A model generated the notes under the pieces. That model was not told the origin of the DNA. It made no database searches and saw only the letters and a list, made by a program, of their open reading frames with translations. Source: Aliiroseovarius salicola (GTDB lineage: Bacteria > Pseudomonadota > Alphaproteobacteria > Rhodobacterales > Rhodobacteraceae). From it: a stretch of DNA of 64,000 bases. Of this stretch, positions 18,936-26,598 are shown piece by piece. The stretch spans positions 62,001 to 126,000 of the forward strand of contig NZ_JAQIIO010000004.1 in NCBI RefSeq assembly GCF_027891095.1. The letters run 5' to 3'. Position 1 is the first letter of the stretch; every line of letters begins with the position of its first letter. Made by a program: the position numbers and the translations under genes.

Positions 18936-19736
18936 TCAGATCGCGAGATATTCGTTGCGCAAAGCTTCGTTCTCAAGCACTTCGTCAGCGGTCCCGTCAT
19001 AGACGACACGGCCTGTGTCCAGGATCACCGCACGATCCGCCAGTTGCAACGCACGCACGGCGTTCTGTTCCACGATCACCGTGGTGATGCCCTGTTCCTT
19101 GATGATGTTGAGCGTCTTTTCGATCTCATCCACGATCACCGGGGCAAGCCCCTCGTAGGGTTCGTCCAGTAGCAGCACCTTGATGTCACGCACCAAGGCC
19201 CGGGCAATGGCAAGCATCTGCTGTTCACCACCAGAAAGCGTGGTGCCCTCTTGTTTACGACGTTCCTTGAGACGGGGAAAGAGCTCGTACACTCGGTTCA
19301 GGGACCAGCCCTTGGGTTCGACGATCTGCGCCAGTTGCAGGTTTTCCTCGACCGTGAGGCCTTGGATGATGCGACGATCCTCCGGCACCAGCCCAATGCC
19401 CAACTGGGCGGCCTCATAGCTTTTGCGATCATGCAGATGATGGTGATCCAGCCAGATCTCGCCATGGGTCAGCATCGGGTCATCCATCCGGGCAATTGCC
19501 CGCAGGGTCGAGGTTTTACCCGCCCCGTTGCGGCCCAGAAGGGCGAGGATCTCACCTTCATGCACATTGAAGCTCACCCCCTGCACAATATAGCTTTCGC
19601 CATAATAGGCGTGCAGATCCCAGACCGAGAAATATGCGGGTGCCGTGGCCGCGTGGTTGCGGTTTTTCGAGAAATCCTTGCGTTTGGGTTTGGGCTGTTC
19701 GCTCAGCAACGTCTCATTCATAGAACTGTCTGCCAT
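18936..19736 (-). CDS. LivF-type ABC importer ATPase
   Basis: A 266-residue ATP-binding subunit of the branched-chain-amino-acid-type (HAAT) importer family. Walker [13 protein letters not shown] is at about 71-82, the signature [14 protein letters not shown] at about 170 and Walker [14 protein letters not shown] at about 192. It carries an unusual 30-40-residue polar N-terminal extension ([17 protein letters not shown]) before the domain. The start at 19736 has AAGGAG seven bases upstream. It is the last transporter gene of the leftward livK-H-M-G-F run, followed by acs. The substrate is not necessarily an amino acid; related systems carry urea, amides or carboxylates. Confidence 0.88.
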   Translation of the reverse strand: MADSSMNETLLSEQPKPKRKDFSKNRNHAATAPAYFSVWDLHAYYGESYIVQGVSFNVHEGEILALLGRNGAGKTSTLRAIARMDDPMLTHGEIWLDHHHLHDRKSYEAAQLGIGLVPEDRRIIQGLTVEENLQLAQIVEPKGWSLNRVYELFPRLKERRKQEGTTLSGGEQQMLAIARALVRDIKVLLLDEPYEGLAPVIVDEIEKTLNIIKEQGITTVIVEQNAVRALQLADRAVILDTGRVVYDGTADEVLENEALRNEYLAI

Positions 19737-19746
19737 GTCATGCTCC

Positions 19747-20505
19747 TTATTGCTGCGTTTCGCCCAGATAGGCTTCGCGGACCTTCGGGTTGTCTTTGAT
19801 GTTTTGTGGGGTGTCTTCGACCAGGGGGGTTCCCTGTGCCAAAACGGTGATGCGATCAGCGAGCGAGAACACCACATGCATGTCATGTTCGATGATTGCC
19901 ATTGTGATGTCACGCTTCTCTTTGATCTCCTTCAGCAGGTCGATCGTGTTGTTGGTGTCAGCGCGTGCCATGCCAGCGGTGGGTTCATCCAGAAGCAGGA
20001 GTTTCGGGTCCTGCACCAGACACATCGCCATTTCGAGGCGCCGCTTATCACCGCGTGACATCGAGGCGGCGTTCATGTTGCGCTTGTCGACCATGTTCAC
20101 GTCGATGAGCATTTGCTCTGCTTTCTCGATCAATTCACTTTCGTTGTCGACGCTTTCAAATGCGTGCATTCGAAACGCGCCGTCACGTTTGGCAAAACAG
20201 GGGATCATCATGTTCTCCATGACGCTTAGGTCACCGAAGATTTCCGGTGTCTGGAACACGCGGCTGACTCCCATCTGGGTGATTTCATGCGGTGTGCGAC
20301 CCAAAAGGGATTGCCCATTGAACAGGACCGACCCTTCATCCGGGATCAGCTTGCCGACGAAACAGTTCAAGAGTGTCGACTTGCCTGCCCCGTTGGGGCC
20401 AATGATTGCGTGGACAGTTTGCTCTTGCACGCTCAGGTTCACATCGCCCAGAGCCTGAAGGCCACCGAACCGTTTGCCCACGCCTTTGACTTCAAGAATT
20501 CCCAT
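19747..20505 (-). CDS. LivG-type ABC importer ATPase
   Basis: A 252-residue ATPase partner of the LivF-like protein. Walker A is GPNGAGKSTLLN (about 36-47) and Walker B LLLLDEPTAGMARAD (about 163). The signature is MSRGDKRRLEMA rather than the usual LSGGQ, an evident deviation in a motif that completes the partner's ATP site. The C-terminal switch IIEHDMHVVFSLADRI is intact. It is 10 bases upstream of the livF-like gene and 14 bases downstream of the livM-like gene. Confidence 0.88.
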   Translation of the reverse strand: MGILEVKGVGKRFGGLQALGDVNLSVQEQTVHAIIGPNGAGKSTLLNCFVGKLIPDEGSVLFNGQSLLGRTPHEITQMGVSRVFQTPEIFGDLSVMENMMIPCFAKRDGAFRMHAFESVDNESELIEKAEQMLIDVNMVDKRNMNAASMSRGDKRRLEMAMCLVQDPKLLLLDEPTAGMARADTNNTIDLLKEIKEKRDITMAIIEHDMHVVFSLADRITVLAQGTPLVEDTPQNIKDNPKVREAYLGETQQ

Positions 20506-20519
20506 CTTTCCGTCTCCTC

Positions 20520-21725
20520 TTATTCAGCCACATGGGGCGCATGTTTCGGATGATGCTCTGGATCGTCGGCGTCATCGCCGCCGCGATTATTGAACATGGC
20601 CTTGATGCGTTGGCCACCTTCGACCAGGCCACCTGGCAGGAAGATCACAACCAGCATGAACAGAACACCTGAAGTCATATGCCAGCCCGAACCCACGAAG
20701 TGCTCGGCGATGAAGATGACAAAGCCTTCAAGACTATCCGGCAACCAGCCGAACCAGCTGTGCAGAACCTGTTCGTTGATTTTGGAAAAGATGTTCTCCA
20801 TGTATTTGATCACGCCAGCGCCCAGAACCGGACCCATCATGGTGCCGACACCGCCGAGGATGGTCATCAAGACCACTTCACCCGAAGCCGTCCACTGCAT
20901 CCGCTCGGCGCCAGCCAGCGGGTCCATCGAGGCCATCAGGCCACCGGCCAGACCGGCATACATGCCTGAGATCACAAAGGCCGCAAGCGTGTAAGGACGC
21001 GCATTCAGACCGGTGTAGTTCAGACGCTGTTGGTTCGATTTGATCGCACGCAGCATCAGACCGAAGGGCGAGCGGAAGATCCGCAGCGAGATGTAGAAGG
21101 CGATGATCGCAATAATGGCACAGAAGTAGTAACCGTTGTTGAAGGTGAACACCCAGTCGCCCAGATTGATTTTGGCCGATTGGTTCATCACGATGCCAAA
21201 CAAGTGCGGGCTGGTCGGTTCAGTTGCGCCCATCAGGATCTGCGGGTCATCCGTGTAGACCTGCAGACCGGTCTCGCCATTGGTGATCGGCGTCAGCACC
21301 GAATAAGCCAGGTTGAACGACATCTGTGCAAAGGCCAGCGTCAGGATCGAGAAGTAAATTCCCGAACGACGCAAGGACACATAACCGATCACGAGGGCAA
21401 ACAGGCCCGACAGGATCACCGCCAGCGGCAGTCCCCAGATCACGTTGTAGTCCAGAAGTTTGTACATCCAGACAACCGAATATGATCCGATCCCCAGAAA
21501 GGCCGCGTGACCGAAGGAGAGATAGCCGGTCAGGCCGAAGAGAATGTTGAAGCCGATGGCAAAGATGCCAAAGATGGCAAAGCGCTGCATCAGGTCCGGG
21601 TAGCCCGCGTTGAACTGCGCCAAGGTTGAGCTTTCGGGGAAAGGTTGCAGCAGGATCGGGGTTGCCAGCGTCAGGAAGATGACGATCAGCAGGAATTTGG
21701 TATCGCGTTTATCAAGTCCAAGCAT
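20520..21725 (-). CDS. LivM-type ABC importer permease
   Basis: A 401-residue inner-membrane permease with about ten hydrophobic segments. [20 protein letters not shown] (about 63-82) is the family's conserved segment. [14 protein letters not shown] (about 290) is the EAA-like coupling region. The C-terminal tail ([19 protein letters not shown]) is polar and His/Asp-rich. It pairs with the LivH-like protein to form the translocation pore. The genes are separated by only three bases. Confidence 0.88.
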   Translation of the reverse strand: MLGLDKRDTKFLLIVIFLTLATPILLQPFPESSTLAQFNAGYPDLMQRFAIFGIFAIGFNILFGLTGYLSFGHAAFLGIGSYSVVWMYKLLDYNVIWGLPLAVILSGLFALVIGYVSLRRSGIYFSILTLAFAQMSFNLAYSVLTPITNGETGLQVYTDDPQILMGATEPTSPHLFGIVMNQSAKINLGDWVFTFNNGYYFCAIIAIIAFYISLRIFRSPFGLMLRAIKSNQQRLNYTGLNARPYTLAAFVISGMYAGLAGGLMASMDPLAGAERMQWTASGEVVLMTILGGVGTMMGPVLGAGVIKYMENIFSKINEQVLHSWFGWLPDSLEGFVIFIAEHFVGSGWHMTSGVLFMLVVIFLPGGLVEGGQRIKAMFNNRGGDDADDPEHHPKHAPHVAE

Positions 21726-21728
21726 GGA

Positions 21729-22760
21729 TCAGTCCTCCATCACGCCTTTGCGGCCCATAAGACCCCGCGGACGGGTGAGCAGAATTAGAATTGCAACCAG
21801 GTAGATGATGATCTGGTCGATGCCAGGGATCACATCCTTGATCCAGTTCATCGAAGCAAAGCTTTCAAGTACGCCCAGCAAGAAGCCGGCTGCGACTGCT
21901 CCGCGAAGCGAACCCATACCGCCCACAACCACAACAACGAAGGACAGCACGAGGAAGTCCATGCCCATGTGGTAGTTGGGCGAGTTGATCGGTGCATACA
22001 TCACGCCAGCGAGGCCGGCGACGGCGGCTGCGATGCCGAACATGATGGTAAAGCGACGGTCAATATTGATGCCCAGCAGACCAACGGTCTCGCGGTCGGC
22101 CATCCCGGCCCGCACCACCATTCCGAATGTGGTGAAGTTGAGGAACGAAAAGACAGCGGTGATGACGGCGGCCGAGAAAGCGAAATAAACCAGGCGCCAA
22201 TAGGGGTAGATGATCACATTCGGATCAAATCCCAGCATCACGCCGAAATCCAGTGATCCCTTGAAGGCGGACGGGGCCGAGGTGGGGATCGGGTTTGCAC
22301 CATAGTAATGCTTGATGATTTCCTGCATCACAATCGCCAGACCGAAAGTCACCAGAATCTGGTCAGCATGCGGACGCTTGTAGAAATGTTTGATCAGGCC
22401 GCGCTCCATCGCCCAACCGACAAACAGCATGATCGGGATCGAAAACAGGATCGCCAACGGGACCGACCAATCAATTATAGATGCCCCCATTTCAGGGCCG
22501 AACCAGCTCTCGATATAAGGTGTCTTGACCTTGAGCGGATTGCCAAGGAAGTCCTTTTTTGTCGGGTCCAGCGTCTCAAAGCTCAGGCCCAGAAGCCGTT
22601 GCAGCGAAACCGCACAAAAAGCACCGATCATGAACAGCGCACCATGCGCAAAGTTCACGACCCCCAATGTGCCGAAGATGAGTGTAAGCCCAAGCGCGAT
22701 CATCGCGTAGGCTGAGCCCTTGTCGAGCCCGTTCAGGATCTGAAGTAGGATGCCGTCCAT
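21729..22760 (-). CDS. LivH-type ABC importer permease
   Basis: A 343-residue permease partner. LTLIFGTLGVVNFAHGALFMIGAF (about 26-48, family hallmark VNFAHG) and VVVGGMGSLRGAVAAG (about 278) are conserved. I take ATG at 22760 as the start because GGTGGT precedes it; a GTG three codons upstream also fits. A strong hairpin lies between this gene and the binding-protein gene before it. Compared with E. coli LivH it has an insert around residues 60-85 (LDPTKKDFLGNPLKVKTPYIE). Confidence 0.88.
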   Translation of the reverse strand: MDGILLQILNGLDKGSAYAMIALGLTLIFGTLGVVNFAHGALFMIGAFCAVSLQRLLGLSFETLDPTKKDFLGNPLKVKTPYIESWFGPEMGASIIDWSVPLAILFSIPIMLFVGWAMERGLIKHFYKRPHADQILVTFGLAIVMQEIIKHYYGANPIPTSAPSAFKGSLDFGVMLGFDPNVIIYPYWRLVYFAFSAAVITAVFSFLNFTTFGMVVRAGMADRETVGLLGINIDRRFTIMFGIAAAVAGLAGVMYAPINSPNYHMGMDFLVLSFVVVVVGGMGSLRGAVAAGFLLGVLESFASMNWIKDVIPGIDQIIIYLVAILILLTRPRGLMGRKGVMED

Positions 22761-22816
22761 TTTCACCACCGATTGGTATGGTTTGAGAACTCAGCCCTGA
22801 TCGGGCGGGTTCCGAT

Positions 22817-22842
22817 GGTCCGCGCGAAGAAACGCGCGGACC
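22817..22842 (-). other. Intercistronic hairpin between the binding-protein and livH-like genes
   Basis: GGTCCGCGCG (22817-22826) pairs perfectly with CGCGCGGACC (22833-22842) around a six-base loop, with no T-run. As in the importer at 1-2362, it lies directly after the binding-protein gene, so it probably protects that mRNA end or limits read-through. Confidence 0.7.
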
Positions 22843-22865
22843 GGTTCGTGAGTGGTGTCAGCAGG

Positions 22866-24209
22866 TTAACCTGCGTTACAGGTGCCCAAGTTGCCACCTG
22901 CAAACATCGGGTGCTCGGGGTCATAGGTGACCTGAGCCGCTGGGGTGACTTCCACAACTTCCAGAAGGTCGAATTCCGAAGTCGGGTTGTCTTTCCCTTT
23001 CACAACCAACACGTCCTTGAAGCACTGGTGGTCGTCGGCGCGATAAACGGTTTTACCGTTGCCCAGACCGTCGAACTCAAAGCCTTCCAGAGCTTCGCCA
23101 ACGCCGCACGGGTTAAATGTGCCAGCGCGTTCACAAGCATCTGCATAGAGCAGGGTCTGACAGTAAACGGTGTGCGCTGCCTGCGACGGCGGGAAGCCGT
23201 ATTTGGTGCCGAACGACTTCACGAAAGCCTGTGTGCCTTCATCCGTCAGCGACCAGTGCCAGTTAGTGGAACCAAGAATACCTTTGATGTTCTCACCTGC
23301 ACCACGAGCCATCAGGCGCGAGAAGAGCGGAACAACAATTTCGAAGTCGCGACCGTTCACCTGCTTTTCACGCAACCCAAACTGCACAGCGTTGGTGAGC
23401 GAGTTCACCATGTTGCCGCCATAGTGGTTCAGCACCAGGACGTCTGCATCAGTTTGCAGAACCGGCGTGATGTAGGACGAGAAGTCGGTGGCTGCCAGCG
23501 GGGTCTTCACCGTGTTTACGGTGTTCCAACCCAAGCTTTCCGTGGCCGCTTTGATCGACGCTTCCTGGGTCCAGCCCCAAGTATAGTCGGCAGTCAGGTG
23601 ATAGGCGTTCCGGTCGGTACCATAACGTGCTGCCAGAACCGGCGCCAGAGCCGCACCAGACATGTAGGCGTTAAAGAAGTGGCGGAAACCGTTTGCCTTC
23701 TTGTCCTTACCTGTTGTGTCGTTCGAGTGGGTCAGACCCGCCATGAAGATCACGCCAGCTTCCTGACACAGACCTTGAACAGCAATCGCCACACCAGAGG
23801 ACGAGCCGCCGGTGATCATCACGGCGCCGTCTTTTTCGATCATCGACTTGGCTGATGCACGTGCTGCATCTGACTTGGTCTGGGTGTCGCCTGTTACGAA
23901 CTCGACTTTTTTGCCAAGAATGCCGTTCCCTTTCAGCGCCTTTGAGCTGAAAGTGTTCAGCATGCCGCCGTCGCCTTCTCCGTTCAGGTGTTCCACCGCC
24001 AACTGATAGGCGCGCAGTTCGTCTGCACCCTCATCGGCATAGGGGCCGGTTTGCGGTACGTTGAAGCCCAGGGTGACCGAACCGCCTGTCGGTTCGTTGG
24101 TATAGGCCGCCGCCGAAGAGGCGGTGAAGATCGTCGGAAGCGCTACGCCAGCACCGGCAACAGCGCCGGTTTTAAGCAAGCCACGACGAGTCAAATTCGA
24201 ATTGGACAT
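22866..24209 (-). CDS. LivK-type substrate-binding protein with Tat signal
   Basis: A 447-residue periplasmic type-I binding protein for the LivHMGF-like importer. The N-terminus is a twin-arginine signal (NLTRRGLLKTGAVAGAGVA), so it is exported folded, unusual for this family. The mature domain starts near TGGSVTLGFNVPQTGPYADEG. Several Cys residues (GLCQEAG, YADACERAG, FNPCGVGE, DHQCFKD) suggest disulfides. It is the first gene of the leftward operon. It is transcribed divergently from the ScfR-like regulator across about 220 bases, which should contain both promoters. The ligand is unknown; the link to acs suggests a short-chain acid or amide, by inference. Confidence 0.88.
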   Translation of the reverse strand: MSNSNLTRRGLLKTGAVAGAGVALPTIFTASSAAAYTNEPTGGSVTLGFNVPQTGPYADEGADELRAYQLAVEHLNGEGDGGMLNTFSSKALKGNGILGKKVEFVTGDTQTKSDAARASAKSMIEKDGAVMITGGSSSGVAIAVQGLCQEAGVIFMAGLTHSNDTTGKDKKANGFRHFFNAYMSGAALAPVLAARYGTDRNAYHLTADYTWGWTQEASIKAATESLGWNTVNTVKTPLAATDFSSYITPVLQTDADVLVLNHYGGNMVNSLTNAVQFGLREKQVNGRDFEIVVPLFSRLMARGAGENIKGILGSTNWHWSLTDEGTQAFVKSFGTKYGFPPSQAAHTVYCQTLLYADACERAGTFNPCGVGEALEGFEFDGLGNGKTVYRADDHQCFKDVLVVKGKDNPTSEFDLLEVVEVTPAAQVTYDPEHPMFAGGNLGTCNAG

Positions 24210-24430
24210 TTAATCCTCCCGTTTGGTCATTTTGGGCCGGTGCCTCCTCCGCACATGCCCGCGTTCTTTGTTTACAGAACATGTTCAGTTTAAGACCGGA
24301 AGAGAAAACGTCGCAACAAATGCTTTTAAAATAAGGATTTTTTTGTTAATCAATGAACAAATAAAATCAACGCTGTGTAAACATATTTTCTCGCACTCGC
24401 AGAAAGTGCTTCAAAACTCTAGGAAATCAC

Positions 24431-25765
24431 ATGCCGCAGTCCCGCCTGACAGGAAGCCGTATCCGCGAAAGACGCCTTTATTTGGGGCAAAAGCAGGCGG
24501 CCTTGGCGCGAGGGGTGGGAATCTCGGCTGCCTATCTCAACTTAATCGAGCATAACCGGCGTAGAATCGGCGGTAAGCTGTTGAATGACCTTGCGCGCGC
24601 GCTATCGGTGGATCCTGTGCAGCTTACCGAAGGGGCTGAAGACGCGCTTGTGGGTAGCCTTCGCGATGCTGCTGTCCGCCTTCCCGACGCGTCCGCGGAG
24701 CTGGACAAGGTTGAAGATCTCGCAGGTCGCTTTCCGGGGTGGACCGGTTTGATTGCGGCCCAGCACCGACGCATTCAAGAGTTGGAACTCTCGGTCGAAA
24801 CCTTGAGCGATCGTTTGGCCCATGACCCTCATCTTGCCGCCAGTTTGCACGAGGTGATATCTACGGTGACTGCCATCAGGTCCACCGCATCGATCCTGTC
24901 CGATGGGGCCGATATTGATCCGGAATGGCAGAAACGGTTCTTGCGCAATATGCGTGAGGAAAGTCGCCGGCTATCTTCCTCGGCGCAAGGGTTGGTGGAT
25001 TATCTTGATGCAGGTGACGAATTGGAGGCCACTCCTCTCGTGCCGCAGGAAGAATTGGTCGCTTTTCTTGATGAACATGACTTTCACTTTTCAACTCTCG
25101 AAGGTGGAGAGTTGGAGCTAGGCGAACGAGTCAGCGCATTGATTGCAGGGACCGACAAGCTGCAAAGTAATGAAGCGCGTCAGATTGCTCATGCTTGGCT
25201 TGAACGATATGTTGCGGACGCGATGGACCTGCCGATCGATGAATTCGTTGCGGCTTGGGATCAGCATCCCGGGGATATTGCGCGTCTTGTGCGTCAATTC
25301 GGCAGTTCCATTCCTCAGGTTCTTCGACGTGTCACAACATTGCCTGAGAGTGATGGCCAGAGCAGGAACGTGGGTCTGCTGCAGTGCGACGGGGCCGGGG
25401 CGATCACGTTTCGCAAGCCCGTTGCAGGATTTCCGCTGCCCCGCTTCGGAGCAGGCTGCCCGCTATGGCCGCTTTACACAGCCCTGGCACGCCCTGGTTT
25501 GCCGGTTTCCGCCTTGGTCGAGATGGGGGCTCGTACGCCGAAAAAATTCCGCTGTATGGCCTATGCAGGACCTGTTGGCGAAATGTCGTTTGATGCCCCG
25601 CCAATTCTGGAAGTAACAATGTTGATCCTGCCGGAAGATGAAACAAACCCGTTCGAGGGAGAAGCCATCAGGGCGGGATCATCGTGCAGAGTGTGCGCCC
25701 GAGAGCATTGCCCGGCACGCCGTGAGCCTTCAATCTTGACAGGCCGTACCGGTGAAGGGACGTGA
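24431..25765 (+). CDS. XRE-family ScfR/RamB-like short-chain acyl regulator
   Basis: A 444-residue DNA-binding regulator. The N-terminal XRE helix-turn-helix is clear (GSRIRERRLYLGQKQAALA, then ISAAYLNLIEHNRR, residues about 7-45). The C-terminal DUF2083-type domain has the Cys motif GCPLWPLYTAL (about 339) and CRVCAREHCPAR (about 418-430). This family includes RamB (acetate) and PccR (propionyl-CoA), which sense short-chain acyl-CoAs and control acetate, glyoxylate or propionate genes. Its divergent position next to the importer-acs operon makes that operon the likely target. The middle section contains a helical region resembling a degenerate dimerisation region (residues about 110-170), which other family members have. 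Confidence 0.85.
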   Translation: MPQSRLTGSRIRERRLYLGQKQAALARGVGISAAYLNLIEHNRRRIGGKLLNDLARALSVDPVQLTEGAEDALVGSLRDAAVRLPDASAELDKVEDLAGRFPGWTGLIAAQHRRIQELELSVETLSDRLAHDPHLAASLHEVISTVTAIRSTASILSDGADIDPEWQKRFLRNMREESRRLSSSAQGLVDYLDAGDELEATPLVPQEELVAFLDEHDFHFSTLEGGELELGERVSALIAGTDKLQSNEARQIAHAWLERYVADAMDLPIDEFVAAWDQHPGDIARLVRQFGSSIPQVLRRVTTLPESDGQSRNVGLLQCDGAGAITFRKPVAGFPLPRFGAGCPLWPLYTALARPGLPVSALVEMGARTPKKFRCMAYAGPVGEMSFDAPPILEVTMLILPEDETNPFEGEAIRAGSSCRVCAREHCPARREPSILTGRTGEGT

Positions 25766-25860
25766 TTTTTTCACAAGCCACGCATTCTTTTGACATGTGG
25801 GCCGGATTTTCACATAGTCAGGTGCGGCAGATGACCCGGATCGTCTGTTGGGGAGGATGA

Positions 25861-26301
25861 ATGATACAAATGACTGATCGGAATTCAGATCAGCTGGCAG
25901 AGAAAGGCTCTGACAGTGAAGAGACGCGCAGGACTGCGCGGCAGGTTCTGGTGATTGAGGATGAGCCCAATATCATTGAAGCCATTAGCTTTATTCTTAG
26001 CCGAGACGGCTGGACAGTCAGCACGCATTCCAACGGTGAAACCGCCGTTGAAGCGGTGCGCCGTGTGGCGCCGGATGCTTTGATCCTTGATGTCATGCTG
26101 CCAGGTCGCTCTGGATATGACATCCTGCAGGATTTGCGAGCAGATGTTGCAACAAGAGATATACCGGTTTTGATGCTGACGGCCCGCGGCCAAAAAAATG
26201 ACCGCGAACTGGCCGAGCGGCTCGGAGTCAACTTGTTTATGACCAAACCGTTTTCTAATGCCGAAGTGCTGGAAAACCTGCGTCAGATTGTTGGATCGTA
26301 A
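25861..26301 (+). CDS. Stand-alone response-regulator receiver protein
   Basis: A 146-residue CheY-like protein with no output domain. The acidic pocket is EDE (residues 33-35), the phospho-acceptor Asp77 lies in LILDVMLPG, the switch Thr107 in LMLTARG and Lys129 in MTKPFS. A polar 28-residue tail precedes the domain. GGGAGG four bases before the ATG supports the start. It begins the run receiver, 96-residue membrane protein, symporter-kinase, so it is the likely phosphate acceptor of that kinase. Confidence 0.9.
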   Translation: MIQMTDRNSDQLAEKGSDSEETRRTARQVLVIEDEPNIIEAISFILSRDGWTVSTHSNGETAVEAVRRVAPDALILDVMLPGRSGYDILQDLRADVATRDIPVLMLTARGQKNDRELAERLGVNLFMTKPFSNAEVLENLRQIVGS

Positions 26302-26307
26302 GCCGCA

Positions 26308-26598
26308 ATGAGCCTTCCGCGCGAGCCTCTGTTTCTGGCACGACAGAACTATCGGCTGCGGCGCATCGCTGATGCGGCTCGGGGATTGCCATGGATTGGC
26401 ATGGTCCTTTTCATGTTGCCATTGCTGGCCGCAGGGCAGGGGCGGAACGACACCGTCGGATGGCTCATATTTATTTTTGTCACATGGATGGTGCTGATCG
26501 TTATTGCGGCAATCTTGTCCCGCGGGATGGGAAGAAATCGCATTGATCAGGGTGGTAATGAAAAGCAGCAGGAAACCGGGCGCGAGGGTAATCCCTGA
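26308..26598 (+). CDS. Small two-helix membrane protein
   Basis: A 96-residue protein with two hydrophobic segments (GLPWIGMVLFMLPLLAA about 28-45 and VGWLIFIFVTWMVLIVIAAIL about 50-70). Charged ends flank them; the C-terminal tail is Gly/Glu/Gln-rich. Its stop codon overlaps the kinase start (TGATG), so translation is coupled. It probably sits with the symporter-kinase in the membrane. It belongs to no family I can name. The equivalent position in related gene sets is often occupied by a small DUF485-like protein, which is an analogy only. Confidence 0.75.
   Translation: MSLPREPLFLARQNYRLRRIADAARGLPWIGMVLFMLPLLAAGQGRNDTVGWLIFIFVTWMVLIVIAAILSRGMGRNRIDQGGNEKQQETGREGNP

Noticed and set aside
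22773-23855. 360-codon rightward frame over the binding-protein gene
   Set aside because: Antisense shadow of a complete gene with a Tat signal.
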